Source: Sipunculus nudus
Taxonomy: Eukaryota > Annelida > Sipuncula > Golfingiida > Sipunculidae
DNA: 64,000 bases
Reading direction: 5' to 3'
NCBI GenBank assembly: GCA_026874595.1
Contig: CM049315.1
Coordinates: 446,001-510,000 of the forward strand
Shown in pieces: positions 61,058-64,000 of the stretch; position 1 is the stretch's first letter; each line of letters starts with the position of its first letter. The notes under the pieces are model-generated. The model did no database searches. It was not told where the DNA came from and saw nothing but the letters and a program-made list of their open reading frames with translations. The position numbers and the translations under genes were made by a program.

Positions 61058-62770
61058 AGCCCTGGGGATATGACCTGCCTAAAGAGAAAAGCCACTATAT
61101 AACACATATGTCAGCGGCTTTGTGTTCGACTATGTGTCTATTTCTAGAGAGAGAGAGAGAGAGAGAGATTTATCATAATAATTATCATCTCAACTAATTT
61201 TATATTGGTATGCATGTTAACAGTCTACTTTATGTGATAACAAAATGTGCACATAGGCACGAATCCTTAAATTCTATGTCAAGTTCGTTCATTAATTTAT
61301 GTAGATCTTTAAAGCACTGTATACTAATAGTTTCTTTATTTCTAAAGCATAAGTATTTAATAATATATATATGTGTTTGTATATGTGTATCTTACTCAAA
61401 GTACAAATTCCGAGGAATAAACCTAATATAACCATTTTCCTGACCATTATTGCAAGATTGTGAAGATTTAATGGCAATAATTAGTATATATTAGTTTAAG
61501 GTCAGCAGTGTTTAATTGAAGGTAGAAGATTATCTGAAATGACCTTAATTAGGCATGGGATTTTATACATAGCAGTTAACATGTCTGTATCCAAGACCTC
61601 TAAAGCACCTTGTATGTAAACAGAGATAAAGGTAAAAATCTTAACACTACTCCCTACGAAAGGACGAAGTCAACGTAACTGAAAATTAATTACAATATAA
61701 TTAGTCAATATAATGTTTTGTGTGTGCTTGTGAAAAGAATGACCCCTTTTTATGTAGACCCACACAATCAAGCAAGTGACACTGCATTACTGGCAATTAA
61801 AAAAGTGTACACTAGTGGAATCTGAAAAGAATAGATAATAAGCTATAATTTTCGCTTAATTTATGCCTAGGAACCATCCGTCATTAACATAAAAAAAAAC
61901 CGCAACTGCTCTTACATATGACAGGGATAAAGTCATACTTTCCATAAACCATCAACAGAACAGAAATGTGAACCTCTTATCCCAGGTAATTTACGCATAT
62001 AAATTGGAGCAATAATTGATGTGTCCTGACGTTTGCACATATTTTGTTTAAAACGTATGTTTTGCTTTTTTACATGTTAATCTTAGTTCCTCAAAATCCG
62101 AAACCAACATCAGGATACAGTGGCTGCAAAAGATAAGATAATCATGATTTAAAATTAGATATGCAAATAAGTTAATTACATATTTATTATACTACCTGAA
62201 GGAAAGACCAGTCACCACTCGGCACTAACTTTATTTCTACTACTTACAGGCATATTTTTTTTATTTTAATTTTTAGACCCGAATCGCTTTTTATTGTATG
62301 TGTGCATAATAACACATGTAAATTAGTTAATTAAAGGGTGCGAGTGTGTACATTTTCTTTTTAAATGATGAACAGAATACAAGTTTAAGTCAGTAAAAGG
62401 ATCCGTATTTAATTCGTTTGGATGTTCCTATAAGGAATCATTCATATTTTTAACAACAAACCTAAGAATTTACCAAATGAGGTTAATTTATCTAGATTTA
62501 AAATCTCTAAAACCATTTCATAAAATTCATATGTTTCATACGAAGTTATGTTACATTTGATACAAATCCAATATTTAGTTCCCATTTACCTCCAACTGCA
62601 TACCTACGGCCAATATTTCAATATATTTATATATAATATATTGTGTTTTGCTAATCTATCCAAATATGCAAATTTCTCATTAAATATGTACATTACAAAA
62701 ATGTCTCAAGCAGAAATCGATTCTACAGGAAAAATACCCTGTAATCAAATGAGATTGGTTTGTTTGCGAC
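61058..62770. other. Unassigned AT-rich sequence
   Basis: A (GA)n tract is at ~61147-61169. No coding motif or repeat pair was recognised. Confidence 0.4.
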
Positions 62771-62925
62771 GACTATAGAATTGTTGAAGGTTTTGACATG
62801 TCATTAAGAAATGTTGAAGATTTGGATCTGTCTATTAGGAATTGTTGAAGGTTTTGACATGTCATTTAGAAATGTTGAAGGTTTGGATCTGTCTACTAGG
62901 AATTGTTGAATATTTTGTCGAGGTA
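62771..62925 (+). repeat. ~61-bp minisatellite built of ~30-bp half units
   Basis: 'aattgttgaaggttttgacatg' at ~62771 and ~62841 alternates with 'aaatgttgaag.tttggatctg' at ~62810 and ~62871; a third partial unit follows. Confidence 0.85.
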
Positions 62926-63018
62926 ATATCGCTTCCACTAGATAAAGTGTTTTATATTTAGCAATTTGGACTTACAGTTAACCCTTTATAGAACTTGGAA
63001 GTTAATTTTGTATTCGGA

Positions 63019-63019
<1 letters not shown>

Positions 63020-63097
<78 letters not shown>

Positions 63098-63100
63098 TAA
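63020..63100. repeat. (TA)n microsatellite
   Basis: About 80 bp of TA with one GTA interruption. Confidence 0.95.
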
Positions 63101-64000
63101 ACTTGTAAGATAAGTGTTAAACATATTGTTTGTAAAGTTGCCTGCCATGATTGGTTGAATTGGTTGAACACCTTATATTGTATTTCAAGAAAAGGTTTCC
63201 AATAGTTTTTACCTTCAACATGAGTTTTTATACACTTACGATCCATTTCCTGACCGTCCATTATGACTTTTTATATGTCTACAAGAAAGACTCGTATTTT
63301 ATGAGTTTTTATATATAACCCGATTGTATAAATCTTATATGACGCCCTTGCGTTTCAGTAAAAACTGTGTCGCTGTTTCTAATGTTTTCTTGTAATACGA
63401 TGAATTAGACGCGTTTTGTCCACAGTGAAAATGACTTTTGTCTTAGGCCCAGATGTTCTTCATGGAGTCCTAATAAAAACTGAAAGAGAATATGACACGC
63501 GGCAGCCGGTTAGGTCAACCATCACCTGGCCCCGTGCAAACTTGCCACATGGGATTTGCCATAAAAATGCACATTTAAAGCGTCTATCTTCAATATTCAG
63601 TATCGTATCTAGGGAAAATAAACGGCTGTCCACATAAATTCAATTTAAAACAATTTCTCAAGTATTTGAATTTTAAAACTGATGTTTGAATAGTTATCAT
63701 ATATCTTATAGATACACACAGAGACCATTTTACGAGAATATCCTGTTTGATTTGGATCAGATTACTTGTTTCAGTATTGTAACGTGAAACCGTCTATCAA
63801 AGTGTGACAAATATAATGCGGCCGTCACATTTACGGAATCGGCCCAGCGTATGCCAGCGTACGAGGAACGTTTGACATTCACTTGCATAAGCTGAAGTTT
63901 GGACTTTATTTTGAATACAGTGTTATTGGTTTTAATAAGTTGTCGTTCGTTGTTGCTCGTTCCGTACGGGAAGGACCTTGTGTGTGCCAATTTTTTTTTC
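63101..64000. other. Unassigned sequence
   Basis: Small ORFs on both strands (63416-63637 plus, 63757-63990 minus) have no recognisable domain. The last bases are a poly-T run at the window edge. Confidence 0.4.

Overview
This window looks like intergenic or heterochromatic DNA from an animal, most likely a bivalve mollusc. That is inferred from the repeat types: elements with conserved ends around tandem-repeat cores that resemble bivalve 'pearl' elements, a Penelope-like element with a hammerhead ribozyme, a CR1-like LINE with a 2A-like peptide, hAT and Tigger-like MITEs, very AT-rich sequence and many long (TA)n tracts. I found no intact host protein gene, no rRNA and no convincing tRNA. 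Every protein-like signal belongs to a decayed transposable element, and most other short ORFs are chance products of repeats.

Layout. 281-3345: a minus-strand element with conserved ends and a tandem-repeat interior. 3955-5324: an interspersed repeat ('family X'). 5325-23973: a large satellite array built on a ~62-bp monomer, with 63-bp variants, 189-bp trimers, 558/620-bp blocks, a 1,686-bp tandem duplication and a recurring ~160-bp non-satellite module. The array is interrupted at 18994-21769 by a 5'-truncated, poly(A)-tailed LINE on the minus strand. 24-36 kb: low-information sequence with minisatellites, hAT MITEs and (TA)n tracts. 36602-37633: a Penelope-like remnant between inverted terminal repeats with a well-formed hammerhead ribozyme. 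38.8-42.8 kb: two inverted solo LTRs, one nested inside a second full copy of family X. 46.7-48.5 kb: a second LINE (minus strand). 48.9-50.5 kb: weak DIRS-like fragments. 50.8-52.0 kb: Tigger/pogo-like debris. 53.27-56.0 kb: two abutting elements with the same end blocks as 281-3345. 56.1-56.3 kb: a Tigger-like MITE. 56.48-61.06 kb: a CR1-like LINE, internally deleted but with recognisable ORF1, 2A-like motif, endonuclease pieces and 3' tail.

The pieces do not form a pathway; the interest lies in how they are nested. The most notable items are the hammerhead ribozyme at 37536-37611, the 2A-like motif at 56679-56702, the shared end blocks and hairpins of the pearl-like elements, the multi-level satellite, and consensus CTCF-type motifs carried by family X. 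All homology statements come from recognising sequence by eye; no database search was run.
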